NCBI RefSeq assembly: GCF_964355755.1
Contig: NC_092679.1
Location: 21,352,432-21,416,431, forward strand
Source of the DNA: Antedon mediterranea
Taxonomy: Eukaryota; Echinodermata; Crinoidea; Comatulida; Antedonidae
Reading direction: 5' to 3'
Length of the DNA: 64,000 nt
Position numbers and translations under genes: made by a program. Positions 1-14,800 of the stretch are shown in pieces. Position 1 is the first letter of the stretch. Each line of letters opens with the position of its first letter. The notes beneath the pieces were generated by a model, which saw only the letters and a program-made list of their open reading frames with translations, made no database searches and was not told the origin of the DNA.

Positions 1-2622
1 ATCTGTGAACATAAAATTACATAAAAATCAGTCCAACAAAAAAAAACCAGCCCAAAAAAAAAGAAGTTAAAAATACACACAAACAAAATTACACTCTGCC
101 TTGTTTACTTCTATTACCTTAGAATGGGCTTTCTTTCGAAACTGATTCTTAAAGAATATAAGATTTTTGTAAAATTTGTATTTAAATACATTTATGCCAA
201 ATTCATTTATAAACAAATCCAAACACACTTAGATTATGCCGTGTGTATCTTCACAGATCTAAAAAAAAATGAATTTATCCAGTATATTTATCCAGTATAA
301 TTTCAGAAATTCATTTTGCCTAGAGAACAAGTTCATTAATTTATTTATAGTTAATATGACCATATCATTTTCACAGCTGTACAATTTGGTCAAAGTTTAA
401 CCATGGGCTAGTTATTGAATGAGGTGCTTGACTGGATAACATCAGAGACGGAAACAAATACATAAACAAAATGTTTCTGTGCATATAGCAGTATTGAATA
501 TTACAGGAAGAAAAATATTTTTAAAATTCAAAGATTCAAATTAAAACTTAAAACTGGTTTTTAAAACAATTTTATTTTTTTCAAAAGCAAATTCTAATTT
601 CTGTTTATCTATTGACAATAGTTAATACAGTTGGAGTTAAATTTGAAATTCAAATTTTGTGATTATTTTTGTGTAAAACTGACCTAATTCCTTGACCTCT
701 TTATTGTCATTAACATAAGGATTTGTATAGAATTTGCATTTATTAAAATTAAATCATTAATCCTGGTATAATAAATAACAAATTTAACAGGAACGACAAA
801 ATCGTCTCTACATCAAAATTTCCAAATTAAATCAAAGAACAATAAAAAACTAAGGACAACATTACAACTCCACTCTCAAAGACTTGTAATAAGACTTTGT
901 TTATGTTGGACATCTTGTGTCTATGTTTGTCTTGTGAACCTCTGAGGGTCCCTAATGATCAGCAATTTCTGGATGGATCACCCTCATTAAATATGGTAAA
1001 AAAAATAAGAAAAAAAAGCCTTAAGGACCAAAACACGGTGGGTTGAAAATATGTTTCAATTACACTCCCGGTTGGGCTTATAGCCATGTCAATTAAGGTT
1101 ACAATAATATCTAAAACGAATTTGAATATGCATGACCCGGTCCATATATAATTGCTGAATCACAAATTCATATTATGCTAAATTAGATAAATAACAAATT
1201 GTATAATAAACTTGTTAAGTCCCACGCATTTCATTAAAATAGTTAATATGTATTCCATATTGTGTCATGAACTCTTATTTTTTTGTCATCTTGTTTGCAG
1301 TGAGTAAATTTCAATATTTTGACGGATCAGTGCAACAAGAGTAAATCTAAATATTATGACGGATCAGTGTTTAGATTCAGAATATATAACACTGTTTATT
1401 TAGTCAGGCACATTTAATATAAGCAAGAAATATTAAATTCATAAGAATAAAAAAATTAACTGACATACTTCTTTACTTTATATTTATATGATTAAAAACC
1501 ACAATTACATTATGGTATTCTTAGTGAAACACTACAGTAAAAATCACCATTAAAATGGAGGAAACCTTCCGGACCAAATAGAGTGTTCCCTTAATAGGGA
1601 TGTCCTCTGAATAGGGGTTGGCTGTAGTGTTAAAGCACTGTTTATGCTTGTTTTATGAGAAAGGGTCCCTTAAAAGTAGGTTGTTTCACTGTACTTATAA
1701 ATTTATGTCTGATCTCAGACTAACTTAATGTTAATGTTATTTGGAACAATAATAGGGGCCTACGAAATTTCAACTATAGAAAAATTAAATATAAAAATTA
1801 ATTAAAATTTGAATAATAAAATACTAACCCAATCCAGCTAAACTGTGCCTATACATCCAGTCAATAGAAATATAAAACACTAATAAAGCACAGCGTAATT
1901 TTTATTTTGTCCACGCCAGCATGGTTGTGTTTAAACCAGTACATTATAGATAAGCCTAACATGTTAGTATATACTAAAAGTGTGTAACATGTTAAAACTA
2001 AGCCTGCTCCAATATGAACTGATTAATGTTCTATAAATAGATTTAATGTAGAGGGCAGTATGTTCATTTTGTATTGTTCAGACCTCCAAAAGGTTCCTAA
2101 TATTTTATTCATCTTCCTGCCTTCACTATAGTGTAATTTTGTTCTGTTTTGAATATGAAAAATCCCTGATAGTTCATATTTATAAATATATTATTTAGGC
2201 TCTTTTACTAGGTCCTAGATTGCCTAAAAAAAAGCATCTGGCATATCTAATTGTTTACTAGATGCCGATTCCAATGATATAGTGTATTTAGGCTCTGTTA
2301 CTGGGTCAGAGAAGAACGCCTCTGGCATATCCAATTGTTTACTAGATGCTGATGCCTATGATTTTGTTTAATAGTTCCCTCTACAGTTTGATGTTATTGT
2401 TTTACATCTCCTAATATTTCACTTATCCCCTGTAATATGTTTGTTTACCAACAACATAAGGGTAAAGTTCAGCTAGATAGGTTTACATGGGATAGATCCA
2501 GAGGATGAAACCCAAGTTGAATTCATGACCAGTAAAAGTAAAACAATGATTGGAACATGGGCTTAGCTCATATCATTAACTGGAATGCTCAGCTGTATAT
2601 GCATTCTAACATTTAAAATTAC
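1..2622 (-). other. Intron of beta-spectrin, open at left edge
   Basis: No exon was found on either strand in this AT-rich stretch. It follows the exon ending at 2,623, so it is the 5' part of an intron longer than 2.6 kb. It holds one LINE-tail-like repeat near 920-1,010 and nothing else I can support. Confidence 0.7.
920..1010 (+). repeat. Dispersed repeat, LINE 3'-tail-like
   Basis: The segment carries GAGGGTCCCTAATGATCAGC, then TGGATGGATCACCCT and an A-rich tail. The same two blocks occur inverted at 41,812-41,875. This layout resembles the 3' ends of some non-LTR retrotransposons; that assignment is from memory of the motif and is tentative. Confidence 0.45.
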
Positions 2623-2886
2623 CTGTTGTTTTTTAAGCAAGTTCTGAACAGTCACCAAATCATTCAACGTGTCATCATGTCCGACTTGCGTCTCCAGATC
2701 GGTGATCCAGTTGTCCAGATCGTCGCAACCTTGAGAGAACAATGCTTGACTGTTGGCTTCAAACAGCTTCTTGCCCTTTGATTTTGTTGTGTCTTCAAGA
2801 TCCTGCCATTTCTGTTCCAAGTCTTGAAGCTGCTCTTCAACTGTTTCTTTCATTTCTGGTTTCTCTTGTACCAACTGATCTCCATG
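2623..2886 (-). CDS. SPTBN1: Beta-spectrin exon: end of repeat 10, start of repeat 11
   Basis: It encodes 88 residues from [12 protein letters not shown] to LLKKQQ. The acceptor is TTTTTTTAG before CAT and the donor is CAG|GTAATT. Phase is 0 on both sides. It is the last exon of the gene inside the window. Confidence 0.93.
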
Positions 2887-5800
2887 CTAAAAAAAAAATT
2901 GATTTATTTTTATTAAATACATCTTATTATCTTATCTGTTGAACTTAAGAAGCTCTGTCTACACTATAAAACTAGTTTGGCAAAAAAAAAGTGTAATGTG
3001 CCTAAATATGATGATAATATGCCTAAATATGGTAGTGATATGACATCATTTCCATATTTTTTTTTGTCACATAAAGTTTGATAGTGTAGACAGAGCTTTA
3101 GGGCTTTGTAACCATCTACCATCAGGATTAGAAGATCATTATTATTGGACATCTTCAAGTCGTCACTACTCAAAACTCAATTAATTTAATTTTGATTTAA
3201 TATATGCTCCACTATACCTCTCTAAGTTTGTCCAATCTTTCTCTATTCTCCACCAACTCTTTCTCGAAGGCTTGATGTTTCTGCCACTTGCTGTGCAGGT
3301 TACGTGCTTCGTCATATGTCTCTTCTTGAGCAATGACCATCTTCTCCGTGATCCACTGGTCTAACTCCTCGGCTTCCTCAAGGAATGCCTGCAGCTGGCA
3401 CTGATCACGAAGCTTGTCAAGAGCATCTTCTGCTGCTTGTCTGTTGGCTTTGCGTCTGTCAAAGAATTATTTTAAAATAGTGTTGAATTGTACAAACATG
3501 AATACAAGTTTTGACAACATAAATTACTAAGAGCACACTAGTAAACTGGGGTAACCTCTTAATCTTCAAAAAGATGCACCAGATTCTTTAAAAGTTTACA
3601 CGAGCCAGATGTTAAATGGACTTGTGAAAACTGGATCTAAAACCAGGTAAAAGAGGGATTTGAACCTGTATGGATTTTGTGGGTATGGCTTGCGGCATAT
3701 TTGCCAAAACCTCTAATTACTAATTATACAAACAAATTTGCTGCCAACCTTTCATCAATATTTTCTGCCTTCTTGTTGATCTTATCAGCAGCATAGTGGT
3801 TCTCATCACAAAGTTTGTTGGCAAAGGTTATGACCGTGTTGATCTTCTCGTCAGAGTTGTCCATTTGGCTGATAAAATTCTCATGTTTCTTAATAGCTTC
3901 TTCTGCAGCCTCCAAGCTATGCTGTAGAGACAAATGGAAAGAAGATAATTTAACTAATTAATTTTCAAAAAAATGAATTGGTCGATATTTTTATTTTGGT
4001 TTCTATTCTTTTGCTAAAAAATATTATAATTATGATAGTATTTTGAGGGTGATGTTAATGAGCATACTAAGAACAAATTTGTTTGCATGTTGCTGTTTCA
4101 GTCCATTTTAATTTGATCAAAGATGGCCCCTGAATAATAATCTCTTTAAATAAATTGTAACAAAATACAGGACAATCTCCCACTCACAGGTTGTTTAATG
4201 TTAGCTAAGAAGTTATCCTGCTGGTTGAGAATGATGTCAGCCAGTCTAGCATCTCTGACAAACATCTGGTGGTTAAGAGCCTGCGACAGAAGATGCTGTC
4301 TGTTATCCCACATCTGGTGAAGTTCGATCCAACCATCATCAAGCGCTTGCAGACGCTAAAATAATATAGGACACAAACAAAATTGAATTGTGTACAAAAA
4401 GCTAATTGTGATATATTTTATTCAAGCCTGAAGTAGTGATATTGAATGTTTTAAAATCTAGTTAATATGCATAATTTTTTTATCAGTCAGGCATTCTTTT
4501 CTTTGGAGAGACATCAGAAAATATGCCTGGGTAAAATATATACATATGGAACTCCTAAATATCTGGAATCCCCTCTTTCCTTTACTAAAATAACCAAGTT
4601 GGAAGGGAGACACAGTGCAACTGTACTAGAGCTGCTGCTGTAGAAAAGAGAAGGTCCATTTAACCATGATGGTTTATATGGTGGTCATATCACTTAGTTT
4701 AAATGAAAGAAGACATTTGGTCGAAGATCCTACCTGTTTGAGGAAGACATATTGTGCATCAGTTTGTCCTTCTGTGACACGTTCTCCTGTTTCCTTCAGC
4801 TGGGCATACTTGTCTTCATATCCATCGATCTCATCCTTGATAGCAGCATGTTTGTTCAGAGATTTTTCTGCCTCTTTCAGACTGTTTGGAATGTCCTCGG
4901 ATGCAATGGCAGTCTGTGTCTTAGTGAGCCAGACTTGGAATTCATCAAGATCACCTAAGAACTGGTGGAGGTCACCAGCATCGGCAAGAGCTGACTCTCG
5001 TTCTTTCAACTGCAGAAAACAGAAAATAATAATGTAAATAGCTCTAATAAGAGTTTTTTTTTCTATTTGTTTCGACAACAACAGTATTGATTTCTGCTGG
5101 TTGTGGCACAATTTTCAAACAAGATATATTCCATAGTAAAGACACTGACATATGATGGAGAACATTGTACTTACAACATCATTGAGGTTCACCCATGCCT
5201 CTGTGATGTCATTGTATCGTGCTTTGATCTGTTCCTCCTCTTCAGGATGTTCTTGGGCAAGCTTGTCAGATTCTTTCTTGAGATCATCCAACTGTGTAAA
5301 CAAGTAAACAATTTAAGAACAGTCAATATAAAAATCATTTAAAACTTCTGTGTTGATCAATAGCTTGTAAGGTGCTAATAAAACGAAGGCATACTCAAAC
5401 AAGAAAAAAAAATTACCTTAGCTTCAATGGCAGTGATATCACTTTCCATTCCTTTCAATCGGCGTTGCAGAGCTGTGACACCAGCAAGATCATTTCCGAG
5501 TTCTTCTGTGGCAGCAATGACCTTCATCTTATCTCTGATCCAAGTGGTAGTTTCAATGCATTCAATGTGGTATGTTTGAATTCCACGCGATGTCAGGATG
5601 GCTTCACGTCTGGCATCTAATAATTCGCGCAGAGCATGCCATCTCTGGTTCAAGTGGTTCTGCTTCTGGTTGATCTCTGGTGAGTTTGGATGCTCACTCT
5701 GGAGAAGTTGTCGTGCCAGTTGGTTGACAATGGCAACTTTAGAAGCGTTGATCTCAACTTCTTTCTCAAGACGTCCAAATCGGGACAGCAGGATGTCGTT

Positions 5801-8800
5801 TGATTCAAGATCTTCTCCAGGATGCAATGCTTGAAGAGTTTGTTCCTGTTATTAGACAAAGCATGATAATTTTTAACTTTATTATAATAGTTAAATGCTT
5901 CCTTATATGTTCATTATATAGGCCTATGTTAATTGTATTTGTGTCAGTTCTGTATTTGTATGTTAACCCTCCTTATTGGCGAATTATTTTTGTTGTTGGT
6001 TGGTTTTGAAATGAAATTTAAAAAAAATTAGAATGGAAACATTTAAAATTAGGCTGGGTGGAGGACCTTAAAATAAGCTTTTGGCTGGGTGTATGTTCCT
6101 GATTACCTCCACTTAGCACGATTACATAATAAGGACACAAAATATCAAACGTTAAAAACTATACCTTTTCGTCAATCCAGGCCTCGACATTGTCAGCCTC
6201 GTTGAAGAGCTTGAACAGGGACAAAGCATCTATTAAGCGTTGCTTGCGTAGTTGGTTCAAATCTTTCAATTCCTTGTATCTACGATCAATTGTACCCAGC
6301 CTAGCCTGGACCTCTGGTGAATCACGGTCCTAGTTAAAATAAGATATTAACATTTGTTTTCATTAGAATTTTCATATACAGTATGAATACTATACAACAC
6401 ACTTTAATAATTAACAGTGCTAACTTCAATGTGGACAATAAACGGAGCTTGGTGAAGATATTAATAATATTACTACTGTAGTGGGTTCAAATCCTATTAT
6501 CCTCAATCCTCAATGACATGCTGTAAGAGTTTATGTTTATAAGAGCATGTGCATGTCTGTGATCTTCTAATTGGGACATCTTTGGATATTGGGACAGACA
6601 GTAGCTAGATTCACTATTAGTAATGTTTAAATACGTAATATTTATTTATTTAAAAAATCATATTTTTGTAACTATTTGGATCAATTTCTTTATCATTTAA
6701 ATGTATGTGGATTTCTAGCTTTACCTGATCACCAAGTTGATCAGCCTGTTCGTGCAAGCTTCCAATCACCTTGCTGTAGTTGTCCAATTCTGTTGTCATA
6801 ATCTGCAACGAGAAAATACTTTTATGAGTATGACGAAAAAATGGTCATCTAAATTGTGCAATGCCCAATGACATCATACATTAGCGTTGCTTTTTAGATG
6901 GGAGTTGAAACATGCACACAATGCTCAAATATTTACATTATAGAAAAATAACTCAGGCACTATCCTTTATATTCCATTTTAACCAATTAAATTTAACAAT
7001 ATATAATAAATTACATTAGTGAACCATTTTCTAAATAGATAGAAATAGCAAATAACTAATTGTGATAAGGAATTTATAGATTATATTTCAAAAGGAAAAA
7101 CCATCCAACAGCAAGATGTGAAAAAAATATTTTGTTTTCTCATAGGAAGCTTATGTAGTAACGGTGTTCTTATTCATTAATTCCAAATTATTATATAATA
7201 TTAATAATCAAAATATTTAATATTCAAAGCCTTCGTGCGAATAAAAAAAAAACGTACTTTTTAAAATAATATAGTCTTTCTAAACATACATTTTCAGTTA
7301 TCTTTATATTATAGACTATATATGAAAATTTGCATCAGTTTTATTAATTTGATATCCCACATTATTAATATTATTAGTGTAACATTTCAATAAATTAACT
7401 GCACTCTCCCTACAAAAATGCAACATGAAAGCCCACTTTAAACTGCTTTTTCCCTACAAAAACACATTGTGAAAGCTCACGTTAAAATTTAATTTCATTT
7501 TTTGCACTTATGAAGAGATGGCATGAACTGTACTTAATATCAGCACATCCATTTAGAAGCAAGCACTTAAAATATAAATTAGTTTTCACTAAAATATTAA
7601 CATCAAGATATTAGCACAAGACACATTTGACCTTTGACCTTACTAATGGAGAACATGTCATTTTATGTGTCAATTTAAAATGTTTATGACACGCACATCA
7701 TTATAACTGGACTATTTATCTTGCCTCATTGTATTCAATGTAAATTAAGCTATCAAATACAGTGCCACTAAGAGGAGACAAAGTTTTACACAATTAAGCT
7801 GCTAACATCCGGACAAAGGCATTAAAAAACATAGGTCACAACATAGATATTATAGTTCACTATAATATCTCTATGGTCACAACGAAAGCATTTACTGTAC
7901 TATTGAAGAGATAGAAAAAACGACAACTATGGAATGCCAAAAGTGCCTTCAGTATAAGTGTTTGGCACCTTATTGTCCAACAGCATAGATCTACATTTAA
8001 TAATGACCTACTTTCAAAGGCAAGGATGGCAAAATCCGATTGGATTGTCAGAATCAAACCTATTTAGATGTCAATGTCAATCATTTCTAATTAAGATTAA
8101 AGATTCTTTATTCTTGGAGACTGAATAAACTGCTCTATGTGCAAAATAACATGCATTTTAATCAAATTCGTCAACAACCACTACAAACAAAAACATTACA
8201 TTTTTTAGTAATGTTAGGATCTGAAAGTCATGCAGTTAAAATATAAAGAGATACTGCATTCAATTTGGACCGAACAAGGCCAAATTACCATTTTTGAATT
8301 GTACTTTCCCAAAATCTATTCTATGCCCGTTACATTTTTTAACCAGCCTATTAATAAAGTTAGTGAACAAGCAACAAAACAGTGGTATTTGTATATTATC
8401 TGGAAACTCACTTCATCTTCTAAATCGTCTATATTTAGAAATTCCTAGAAAATGAGGAAAATGAAGCAAACACAACAATAAAACATGTGCTCAACATGCA
8501 ACAATTTAATGTGCTAAAATGATGATATCTATGTTATTATGGGATATCTATAAAGGATAAATTAATAATATACTGTACATGATATTAATAATATACATGA
8601 AATATGAGTCTAAAGCTCTGTCTACACTATCACACTAGTTTTACAAATAAAGTGTGGTGTGCCCAAATATGGTCATGATATGCTTAAATATGGTAGTGAT
8701 ATGACATCATCATGTCCATATGAGTACATCACATAAAGTTTGATAGTGTAGACAGGGCTTAAAGTTACATTCATCTGGTTTGAACGGGTATTAAAATGAT

Positions 8801-11800
8801 GTTATTGTTAATATTGGATAACTATATAATGGATTAATAAGGTACAAATGGAATAAAAGAAATCAAGAATGGTAGTAGTAAGCCAAACGTAATACAGTTT
8901 CCGGATCCAGGTCGTGAGTTCGAGTCCCGTCTGAGAACAGTTTTTTTTTTTTATTGAATTCAAACTTTCACTTTGAAGAAAAATTACTACAATTGTTAAG
9001 TTTGATATTAAATAATCAACTAAATTATTGATGTTTTATTTATTTAATTTCAAACAGTTTATGTTTTAAAGGCTACACAGATTCTTTGTTGTGCTATTTT
9101 CTATTCAGCCTTTGTGTTTTTCTTTGTGAACAAAGCACTGTTACAGGCAACTGCAACCAATTTCCTGTCTAAAGAATTTAAATTTCCTACTATCTGTTAA
9201 GATATGCTATTGGTTGCAACAAGAAGTTGCAATTAACCGAATTTCAATTGTAATACAGTGTGTACAGAAGAGTACACCATTTTAATGTAAAACCTATATT
9301 TATTTCACCTATTACATTAACTTTCCTAAATTAGAATCATAATCATAGGAAATCTTTTGCTTCACTGTAGGAATGTTTCTTCTTTTCTTTATTTTTTATT
9401 TCAACTTTCATTCATTACAGGAATATTTCAGCTGACACTGGGTATTCCATACCCCTGATGATTAACATATTGTATATAACTCAGGCCAATGGTACAAAGT
9501 ACAGACGTATAATTACCATATAAATGAATATGCATGCATTACTAGGAAATGACAAATTATATTTACATTCAATAAAACTAAATGATGTAGCAGGCATAAA
9601 GTAGATTATTATCAGTATGAGATGCATGTTTGCTAAATGACAATCTAAAAATACTTCGAATATAAACCAATATGGCGAGAGCAAAAATGATTTTCAGTAG
9701 GAATGATTTATTTATAAGGTCTTATATTAAACACTTGATGCAGTATGTCAATAAAAAAATGAGCAGTTTTGATTTCCACATATGGTCTGGATTTCATCAT
9801 GTCTTTAAAAAATGATTTCATGTTAAAAGCTTGGTCCCCACTAGAACGCACGTAACCCACAACACAAGACCAATTACAAGCGCCAATTCCAATAATCAAT
9901 CGCTTTTGATTGGTGAATTTTACTGTGTTTCAGCCTCGTCCTTGCGTTCCGTCCTAGTGCGAACCAAGCTTAAGCCACGTTTTCTGAGTTGTACTAAAGT
10001 AGGTTCTATTTAAGACAACAATTAAATATAGTCACCTTGTGTTTCTTGATGAGTGATTCGGTGCTAGCTTGGTCATGGCCAACGTCCTCACTGGAGACTA
10101 GTCGCAGAGTGTCTAGCATCCAGATATCAACATCATCTGCATCAGCGAAGAACTAACAAAAATTTAACATTTATGATTTAGTATTATAACAAAATACAGA
10201 TATACAGAGTGCAATTATTATTGTTGCCAAAATCAGTTTTTTCCTAATGAAACCGTATTGACTATACTGGAATCTTGTAAATTTTTGGTTTTATGTGCGA
10301 TATGGGTTTCATCTGGTAGTCACACAAAAGCAAATTTTTTATCTGTGACCTGCTGATTTGCTGCAAAAAAAATAATTAAGCAAATGAAACAATGTATTGT
10401 CCTTCTTACTTGGTACATATCAGTAGCTTCGTTCAAACGGTTCTTCCTCTGCTGACTAAGGTCAGTAAGTTTCTCCCAATTCTGTTGTATGTCAGCATTG
10501 CGTGCCTTAATCTTGTCACCATCACGGTGACCCTCATTGATAAGGTCTTCTCCTGCCTTCATGTTGCCTTCTAGTTGGGTCTGTCTTCCAGACATTTCTT
10601 GCTCCAAGGCCTAGAAGAACAAAAACAGTTATTTAAACTACAAATACATTTAACGTTTTTCTTTAACGCTTCTGGATGGCTTTCTAAAAAACAGTAGAGA
10701 TTTTCTGCATCATAAGTATACCTTGTGTTTGTTAAGAAGGAGGTTAACACTCGTGAGATCTCTGCCAATGTCGCCAGATGACAGAACTTGTTCCATCTCC
10801 TTTATCCAGTTCTCATCGTCTGCAAGATCCCAGAAGAATTTCCACAGTTTGCAGGATTCCTTAAGGTTGTCTTTGCGAGTGTGGCCAACATTCTGCAACT
10901 CTTGGTAGCTCTCTTCCAGGTTGGCAATTCGTTCTTTTACAATCATTGGATCAACAGGAGTATAACCTACAACAAGATAAATTAATTTTTATTCTTCCTT
11001 GAGCATATACACACATCCCCCTTGAACCTTTTTTGCCATGAACCAATGTTGTAGCAGTTTTGAGGTGTGTTTTGGCTTTTCAAGACAGAAATCTTTTTTT
11101 GGGGAATAAAGTATAGGTACGTCCCTAAGGAGTTAGGTAGTACTTTTGACATAGAGGTATATTTTAATCCTATCATTAGTTATCTCAAACAGTATTTTGT
11201 GGTTCTACTAACCTGTGCCATCCACTCCCTTCTCGTCCACAAACCTATCTGCCTGCTGGTTCACCATGTTTACACGTTCACCATAGGCGGAAACATCTGC
11301 TTCAAGAAGGGCGTGCTTCTCCAGAAGATCTTCTACATCCATGAGATGGCGTCCATAATCCTCGGACAACAACTGGCCTTTGGTTTCTTCCATCGAGTCC
11401 AGGAGAAGCTCCATCTCCTGAAAGATTTTCTGGATTTCCAGAGAGTAGTCAAGACGCAATCGACGATTCTTCAGAAGTTCCAGTAAATAGGCCCATAGAC
11501 GAAGAACATTTTCTTTTCTGTTTAAAGATGAAATGGAATAAAACATATATCATCAGCGTTGCTGCAAATTAATATTTTAGGTTGTTTTTGTGGTAGTTGC
11601 TATTGTTTCCTTGTGACATTTTTTCTCTTTTTGTTTGTTTATGGATGTACTATCCAAAATAAAGAAAATAAAAAATGAATAATTGAACTTGGCAGTACGT
11701 GCAACATCGCAAGCGCTTTCTTCTTCAAGTCATGTAAATTCAAAATAGGATTATAGGTAAAGCCATTGCGAAATTAAACGTTCATTTTCTTTTATTTATC

Positions 11801-14800
11801 AGCACTACATACTCACCTAACATTAATTTTCTCTATATCATGATAGTTCTCCGATTCCAATTCTTCAGCGACTGCAACTACGGTCAATACGCGTTCCTCG
11901 TACGCGTTAATATCCGTCTCAATAGCTTCATGCTTCTTGGCAGCAGCCTCCACAGCCGGTAAGTCATAGCCGAAGTTGTCTTGGGAAACCAGACGCTGGT
12001 TATCGCCGAGCCAGACCTCTCGCATTGCAGCTTTGCGATCAAATCGTTCAGCTAGTTGTTCTAGTTTCTCTTGCCGAATAAGCTCCTGGCGAAGTGCCAA
12101 CTCGCGTTCATGCTCAGATCTTTCCAATTTTTCCCAAGCCTGCAAAATAATTAGTAATGATAAAGATAAAGTAATGTATTCGATTTAGTATACGTACCCA
12201 TTATTTAGGGCCAAAAACAACAAATCAAGTGATTAGGAGATTGTTTAGAGGGTTTATAGGTACAGATTATAAAAACTATATTTATATTTTCTTATGATAA
12301 TCTATTTTAATTAAATATGCATACCTTATTGATATCTGAGATGAGCTTTCCTTCTTTGGGTAAATATGGTTTTTGATTGTTCGCTCTCATTTTACTTTGA
12401 ATGGTGAATAGAAGTACCTCTAAGTTGCCTTTTTCCATGAACCTGTAAATAAATGGTTGTGTTGCGTTAAAACAATTTGGAAGCTGGTCGTTTGCTCAAC
12501 TATGCATAATACTACATACAGAACTATATTAAAATATCATCATACAAATATTATGTTATGTTATTGTTAAAAATAGAATTTATTTTAAAAATTGTATTGT
12601 GTTCGACATGATTACTCATGTTATTTTTGGATCTGCATTAAATCATCTCACTTTGTTGTTGCCTAGTGCTACCTCACTGTAAAATTCACAACAAATCTAT
12701 TACACAGGAACTTACTTGGGTGGTTTTTCCACTGTTCTGTAAAAATTAAACGCCAACAATTGCTGTTGTACTCCTGTCAGTGAATTGGCAAAAGTCCTAT
12801 CGCCCAGTACTTGAACGGTATGCTCGATCCATCGTAACAGGTCTGACGTGAGCTTCTCGTACTCCTTGATGAGTTTGTCGTTCTCTCGCACCGATGTCAT
12901 CACGTTCGTGATACGTTTACCCATAACCGTCTCAGTCTTCATTTTTGAGAAGTAATGATAATATGTTACGACGTATGTCATGATAGATTTCTCATCTGGG
13001 TGATCGATGTTAATATCTGAAGAAATAAAAACAACAAAATTAAGTTGTATTAATTATTTGTTTAGATTAATTAGCTTAGATTGATCCAAAAAGACCCAGA
13101 TTTGTTTTGCCATTTTGACAAAAAAAAAAATACGTTCTGTAATTTTCAGTCAACCCTTACATAAACCGATTGAGATATTATACAACTAAAAAGTCAGCTA
13201 AGCAACAACAAAATGTTGATAACAGGGCAGTAACACCTAAATGGTCAAAAATATTAATAATATTAATAATTAAGTATCTTATGGAAAACCAATATTTTTA
13301 TTGCAGTACTATTTTTATAAAATGAGATGTAGAAGGTCTACACTGGCCTACTTGATATGGGCGACATGATGCAGTCATATTCGATGGTCCATCTTCATGG
13401 TAATGGAGGTATAATATAATATATAATAACTCTATGTTTAAACCAGATACCCTCTAATGTTTAATGTACATTTTAAAGAGTAGGATTGAATTTAGGACTT
13501 TATTTTAAAATCTGGTTGTGAGGGAATTTACATTAGTGTCATTGTTCTCTCATACTCTCTATACGGTTATGAGCCAATCAATTACAGTAGGTAAGTGTGA
13601 AAGACCCTTTATACTAACCCTCTGTGTCAAGGAGCTTCACAAGCCCAAGTTTCTGTTCTGCTGTATTGAAAGCATTGTTCAAATTGTAAACTGGTTGACT
13701 CTTTTGAAGTTTGTTATACTCAATAAGATCTGGACGATGTTTGTGGATGAGGGCGTTGAACGCTAGACCATCACGCCAGCTGTTTGTGAAGTTACGGACG
13801 TTCACATTCTTGTAGCCAGCGGTCTTCATCTGACACCAAAGCAAGAGGGCATCCTTTGCTGATCGTTTCTCGTCACTCTCATCATCTTCAATTGTAATAT
13901 CTTGAATCTAGTTTGAAATTAAAATAACAATTGACATTCAAAACATGTTAAAAGTATTCCTAATACACTTTATGTAACTACTAGTAGTAGACATGGAAGA
14001 TAAAATTGTGCACTGTGTACTGTATATCCGTCTGACATGACAACTTAGCAAGACAGCATTAAGGAGTGGGTAGCTTTAAGGTAAATCTTAATGCATTACT
14101 TTCTGTCAAAATAATAGTGTTAATTTTAATCAAATAATGTTTAAATTTCGTAGTATTGTACTCAAAGGACAATGTTTACAGAGGAGCAGTAACAGAAAAA
14201 AAATACAGAATTTATTTTATTCCTTATGGACCTTTACACAAAGCGTGAAGCTGACGGGTGGTTTCCGTTTACTGTTACCGCTCATCTGTGTAAATTGGCC
14301 TTTATGCTAGTACAAATATTGAGAACAGAAGTAATTTGCGGGTGGGCCAAAAAAAGGTTTTGCATTTGTAACATGGTGTCTTTCAAATATTGGGGAGCTT
14401 TTGTTTTGCGAAGAAATACTGTATGACTGACAACAAATCAACGAATGTCATATGTCATAGGTTGTGACAAATCTAAAGCTGTCTTTAATATTCTGACACA
14501 ATATTCCAAAGCTCTATCTACACTATCAAATTCTTTGTGACAAAAAAATGTGATGTGTCCATATATGGACATGATGTCATATCACTACCATATTTGGGCA
14601 TATCACTACCATATTTGGGCATACCAGACCACACTTTTTTTTGTCAAACTTATATGATAGTGTGGACAGAGCTTAAAACACACTCGTCACTGTTCTTACC
14701 TGAAACCTAAGGATGATGGTCCATATTAGACCTAGAGTGAGTCTATGATTCCCATCAGTGATGTCGTGTGATCCCATGTTTTCCAGATGTACACGCTTTT

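Larger units (their letters stand above)
6803..10035 (-). other. Beta-spectrin intron with candidate microexon
   Basis: This 3.2-kb AT-rich intron contains the 33-nt candidate microexon, one family-A element (8,613-8,760), a tRNA-3'-half-like remnant near 8,905-8,950 and a 145-bp palindromic element (9,827-9,971). I see no other exon. Confidence 0.7.

Noticed and set aside
5372-5834. Plus-strand frames over the spectrin exons
   Set aside because: They are shadows of the conserved minus-strand coding exon.
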